A DNA stretch of 64,000 nt, taken from positions 334,165,427 to 334,229,426 of the forward strand of contig NC_081414.1 of the NCBI RefSeq assembly GCF_030272615.1, in the 5' to 3' direction. Numbering within the stretch: position 1 is the first letter of the stretch; every line of letters begins with the position of its first letter. Origin of the DNA: Cryptomeria japonica. Taxonomy: Eukaryota; Streptophyta; Pinopsida; Cupressales; Cupressaceae. Made by a program: the position numbers and the translations under genes. The notes beneath the pieces are model-generated. The model saw only the letters and a program-made list of their open reading frames with translations. It was not told the origin of the DNA and made no database searches. Below are positions 60,180-64,000 of the stretch, piece by piece.

Positions 60180-61768
60180 ATGGCCAAGAGTATGCATGTG
60201 TTCGTAGCATTTTTAGTGCTCGCGTTTCCTATTACTTTTGCTTCAGGTAGTAACCCATGTCAATAAAATTGTTTTTCTCACTAGTATATATTCAGTTTAA
60301 GAATTTATTTATAATTTGAGTTTTTAGATTTGATTGTGTATTTTATTTTAATATTTTCAATCATATTTTATGATTCATCATCATGATAGCAAATTAGAAA
60401 AGAAAATGAACGATCTTGATGATGATTCAGTATCAGGATAGTGAGTTAGAGAAGAGAAAATACACATGATGAATCATAGAGCATGATTCGAAACGTTATG
60501 AAAAAAGATACACATGATCAAATCAAGAAACTCAAATTACATCAACAGTAAAAAAATCTAACATTTCCAATCATGTTTTATGATTCATCATCACGATGGT
60601 GAATTAGAAAAGAAAAAAAGAAGAAAAAATATACGATTTTGATTTTAATGATGATTTATTTTTGAACAACAGAAAATATACATAATACATAATGAATCAT
60701 AAAACATGAAACACAATATGATAACTTGAATTGTAAAAACCAAATGTCTTTGGGAATTGTGTTTTCCTAAGGTTTTGCCATCCATATATACATAAAAGTT
60801 GTCATCGTGGATCAAATGATGTTTTTGCAGACAAGGGAATGCCAAGTCTGGAAGAAGTACATTCTATAATTGCCATATATGGCCCTACTATATTTTTCCA
60901 TCCCGATGAGATATACTTTCCCTCATCAGTTGCCTGGTTTTTCAAAAATGGGGCATTACTATACAAGAGGGGCTCATCCACACCCGAAGCAATTGCAGAG
61001 GACGGTTCCAACCTCCCACAGGGCGGTGGGGCGGACGAAGAGTACTGGATTGACCTACCCACAGACTCTGCCAAAGCTGAAATGATGAGGCGTGGAGATT
61101 TAGAGAGTGCAGAGGTGTATATACATGTGAAATCAGTACTAGGAGGAACATTTACAGATGTTGTAATGTGGGTGTTTTACCCCTTCAATGGCCCGGCCAC
61201 TCTGCAATTGCTGGGGGCAGTGTCATTACCGCTGAGTAAGATTGGAGAGCATGTGGGTGACTGGGAGCACGTAACGTTAAGGATAGACAACTTCAGAGGG
61301 GAGTTGTGGGGAATTTACTTTTCTCAGCACAGTGGAGGACAGTGGGTTAAAGCTGGGGATTTGGAATATGTTGAGGGGAGTAAGAAAGCTGTGGTTTATT
61401 CATCCAAAAGTGGGCATGCCATGTTTTCTAGGGCAGGTTTGGTTGTTCAAGGGAACCAAAAGCTCGGAATGGCCGGTATCGCCAGCTACTCGGAGAAGAG
61501 TGCTTATTTTGTGGATACGAGCACAAAGTATAAAATTGTGGGTGCAGAGTATCTCAAGGGGATGGAGAGCAGTGAAAAAGTTGCAGAGCCAGTGTGGTTG
61601 AACTATGCAAGGAAATGGGGACCCAAGATCACATATCCCATTTCGAAAGTGCGGGGGTATATTGATTTGCCACGACAGGTTTTGGGAGAGGATGGGCCGG
61701 CTGGACCCAAATGGAAACGGGACTGGTATGAAGATGAGAATGTTGAAGAGTTATTACAGTCCTACTAA
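60180..61768 (+). CDS. Short VPS62/DUF946 family protein with signal peptide
   Basis: Exon 1 is 60180-60246 and exon 2 is 60831-61768 (GT at 60247, AG ending 60830). The split codon G/AC gives Asp23 and keeps the frame for 334 residues. Exon 1 encodes MAKSMHVFVAFLVLAFPITF then AS, a textbook secretory signal with cleavage likely after Ala21 or Ser22. The mature part starts at GMPSLEEV and contains only the C-terminal VPS62 half: WFFKNGALLY (58-67), GGTFTD (127-132), YPFNGPATL (139-147), GEHVGDWEH (161-169) and SQHSGG (187-192). Typical plant members are about 500 residues, so the N-terminal domain is absent. The intron 3' end matches that of copy 1, and the loss equals a 639-bp in-frame deletion. 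It keeps the C-terminal KITYPISK..LPRQVLGE segment that copy 1 lacks. No stops or shifts; it may be expressed. Targeting to the secretory route is inferred from the signal only. Confidence 0.88.
60358..60710 (+). repeat. Repeats in the intron of VPS62 copy 2
   Basis: A word of about 45 bp containing tttatgattcatcatca and gaattagaaaagaaaa occurs at 60358-60406 and 60568-60616, with two inverted partial copies (atgaatcata, near 60460 and 60690). This explains why this intron (584 bp) is longer than that of copy 1 (289 bp). It could be a small foldback element. Confidence 0.5.
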
Positions 61769-61985
61769 TGTAAGAAGACGTATTCAAGTCTAATGGTGGA
61801 ATTTTGCGCGGAGATGGCGAGATGTGTCATTTTTGGTGAATTTATGAGAGGTGTCATATCTGATCTTCCTCTACTGATGATTAAGCGAGGATCGCCATGA
61901 GCCCATCGAAGGGTAGAACATCGTTGCCCCATAGGAAAGATATGTGTGACGATGTCAGCGTTTTGATTTGATTTTGTGAGAGACA
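61769..61985 (+). other. 3' flank of VPS62 copy 2
   Basis: Shares gacgtattcaa, gcgcgga, gtgtcattttt and gtgtcatatct with the copy 1 flank in the same order, supporting DNA-level duplication. No clear polyadenylation signal could be singled out. Confidence 0.5.
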
Positions 61986-63290
61986 CCTATAAATAGAATG
62001 ATATGTAATAAAAAGAAAAAATAATAAATAAAAGAATAAGGAAATTTCCTTAAACTAAATATAATAGAATTTTGTAGCAAAAGAAATAATTGGAAGTAAA
62101 TTTGGTTTGATTTTTTTTTCATTGAGGATTAAGTATATCTTTTGAAAGCTTTTTATTTAGGTGTTATGCGTGGACTTTTAGAAATGATAGTTTTTTTTAA
62201 AGATCTTTTTGATATTATGAATTTTGATTTTCATTATAATAATAATATAAAAAAAATCAAATTTAAATTGAAATACATTCTAGAATTAGCATAGAAGATG
62301 TAGTCTACAAAACTAATTTTATATAATTAAAATAAAAAGATAAAATAAATCTTAAATTATTTTATTACAAGCATTATCATTATTTTGATTTTCCAAAATT
62401 TATTTTTAAAACATAAATAAATATAAAATACACCAAAGTATATACCTCCCGTGATATTATTAAAGATAAAGATAACTTAAAATATATGATAAGATTTTAA
62501 GTTAGGATTAGAAAATAGGATAAAATTTCTTTAAAAAAATTAAATATTATTTTAGATTTTAAAATAAAGATGAATTTCATCTAATAATAAAATATTAAAA
62601 TATGATTTCATTTAACATAACAATATTAATTATTTTTTAATTCATTAAAATAATTAAGATAAGATTTCTTTGAAAATTTTAAATATTATTTTTTATTTTA
62701 AAATTTGATTATTTATTATTAGGGTCTAATTAGGGTTAGGATTATTGTTCAATTATGAATATGATTTAAGTTAAAAATAAAAGTTGGATTTAAGGTTATG
62801 GTTAGTGTTAGTGTTTTAAAAGGGTTACAACTCATTTAAAGTTGTTGTGTTGAGAGGCATATTACACTCACATAATGAATTGAAGAACCTCCATTAATAA
62901 AAACCCCATGCCATATAAATTGATATGTTCTTTCTATCTATAAATAATTTTAGTCAGCTACTTATTTAAAATTAAATTTTAATATGTTAAATTTTAAATA
63001 TTTTATCAATATTTTAAAACAATGTTATATTACTTTATTTTATCAATATTAAAAAAAACTATGATATACTAAAAAGGCATGTGAATGATATGGGTAAAGA
63101 TATCCTTATAATAAAAAATATTAAATAATAAATTGCCATTCAATCAATAAGGATATCCTTTCTAAAAATGGATTTTATGTACATCTAGCACACTTCTATC
63201 TTATCTAATTATTAGTTCTTGTCATAGGCATAGAACTATTGGCAAGGGTTATTCTTTAACTAGTTATTAATAAAAAACAAATCAATAAAT
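61986..63290. other. AT-rich stretch without genes
   Basis: No coding frame. A 46-bp imperfect direct repeat (aatttctttaaaaaaattaa type) lies at 62519-62564 and 62659-62704. Nothing else is recognised. Confidence 0.5.
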
Positions 63291-63307
63291 TAAAATTGAG
63301 AATTTTT

Positions 63308-63490
63308 GGGCTTCGGCCCTAGCTCACCCGGTCATGGATTGCAACTTAAGGCATGGGTATGCTCCCCATGGTCTTGAGTTCGAGTCCCCGACTGTTATGT
63401 GTGTTGCTACCTTGTGAGCGGGTCGTACACACTGGGAGATTATTCTCGCTTCGGTGAGGACTCCTCCAGATTCCATGATAGTGAATATAA
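63308..63490 (+). mobile_element. tRNA-derived SINE with perfect 16-bp target duplication
   Basis: 183 bp flanked by aaaattgagaattttt on both sides (63292-63307, 63491-63506). Internal RNA polymerase III promoter: box A TAGCTCACCCGG at 63320-63331 and box B AGTTCGAGTCC at 63377-63387, with 45 bp between them, as in tRNA-type promoters. The body is GC-rich relative to its surroundings, and the tail is short (gtgaatataa). The duplication is intact, so the insertion is fairly recent compared with its neighbours. Confidence 0.88.
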
Positions 63491-63689
63491 AAAATTGAGA
63501 ATTTTTCTACCAAAAAAAACATTATTTTTTATTAAAGTATAGATGCAAATTTTTTAATTAAGAATAATAAGAAAAGTAATTATATTCAATTTAATTGGTT
63601 CTTAAACTTTAGACAATATGGGAAAACTTTCTACTTTGAATCTTTTTTAAAGATTGCAAAATCATTTTATGCTTTCTTCCCTTAAAATG

Positions 63690-64000
63690 TTTTTGATTAA
63701 GATAAACGGGTTTTACAGGGACCCAAAACCCAAAGTCAAAGATCAATACAAAAAAATAGTTGCTAACCAGTCTATAACCATTGGCAAAATAACCATAGAA
63801 ATAGGGGCCAATCCCAAATAACAAAAAAATAGAACAGAACTAGAAAAAACCTAAAATGCACTGAACCAGAGATTGCATCAGCTCTGAATTCTTTTGGATC
63901 ATACTCTTGTTGATGTCCTTGAGCTCATCCATGATGAACCTGGAGGTATTCTTCTCCTGGTTCCTGCTTCTAGTCCTCGAATAGGGGCTAGTAGTTGTCT
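63690..64000 (-). mobile_element. 3' end of another LINE of the local family, cut by the window edge
   Basis: In minus orientation the window edge opens in a coding frame with RTRSRNQEKNTSRFIMDEL, DINKSMIQKNSELMQSLVQ and a stop at about 63840. A 3' region follows with the hairpin GGGTTTT/AAAACCC (63708-63731) and a CTTAATCAAAAAC end. The layout (helical protein end, short 3' region, hairpin, AT-rich end) equals that at 57600-58370. The 5' part lies outside the window. Confidence 0.65.

Noticed and set aside
63308-63490. A tRNA gene
   Set aside because: A and B boxes are present, but no cloverleaf, anticodon stem or acceptor pairing could be formed; the target duplication shows a SINE.
63308-63490. 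SINE sharing its tail with the local LINE
   Set aside because: The SINE end (ccatgatagtgaatataa) lacks the GGTTTTG...CAAAACC stem and the TAAT end of the LINEs.

Overview
This window is nuclear DNA from a land plant. Three things point that way: two copies of the plant VPS62/DUF946 family with GT-AG introns, plant-type Ty1/copia, Ty3/gypsy and L1-type LINE remnants, and a tRNA-derived SINE. The AT-rich composition, the very low gene density and the deep nesting of old, mutated elements suggest a large genome. A gymnosperm such as a conifer is my best guess, but the sequence alone does not prove it. I see no bacterial operon, CRISPR array, rRNA or tRNA gene.

The only gene-like units are two VPS62-family paralogs in the same orientation at the two ends of the window. 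Copy 1 (1655-3494) has the full family architecture but carries one in-frame TAA at codon 122 and a short C-terminal deletion. Copy 2 (60180-61768) is open. It has lost 639 bp, in frame, from the 5' part of exon 2, and its first exon encodes a typical signal peptide. The intron 3' ends, the 3' untranslated regions and an upstream flank (about 375-830 versus 45318-45887) still match, so this is a segmental duplication whose second copy was later invaded by transposons.

Layout: 4.0-6.5 kb holds captured-gene relics (Pif1-type helicase C-terminus, a RING-finger exon). 8.3 kb holds a possible short retroposon. 11.6-14.2 kb and 25.8-26.8 kb are two halves of a decayed plus-strand gypsy element. 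They are separated by an 8.8-kb DNA transposon with inverted ends (about 14240-23031, two convergent decayed genes), by an unexplained AT-rich stretch, and by a 5'-truncated LINE tail (23924-25739, 13-bp target duplication). 27.5-29.2 kb is a minus-strand gypsy gag-protease-RT relic. 29.24-29.54 kb is an array of six hairpins. 29.6-40.6 kb is a large unrecognised element relic, interrupted by a non-autonomous LTR retrotransposon with 366-bp LTRs (32168-34967, 5-bp target duplication). 41.75-45.05 kb is the 3' third of a copia element. 45.89-58.37 kb is a LINE of about 8.2 kb with three coding regions, split by a 4310-bp TG...CA insertion (5-bp target duplication). Copy 2, a SINE with a perfect 16-bp target duplication (63308-63490) and the 3' end of another LINE (63690-64000) close the window.

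The most unusual points are the signal-peptide VPS62 short form, a LINE family with an extra coding region downstream of RNase H and a hairpin 3' tail seen in several local copies, the iteration of that tail motif in one copy, the six-hairpin array, and the TIR transposon with a series of short phase-0 exons. Nearly all element genes are broken, so these are mostly fossils. The working parts, if any, are VPS62 copy 2 and possibly copy 1 in individuals lacking the stop codon.
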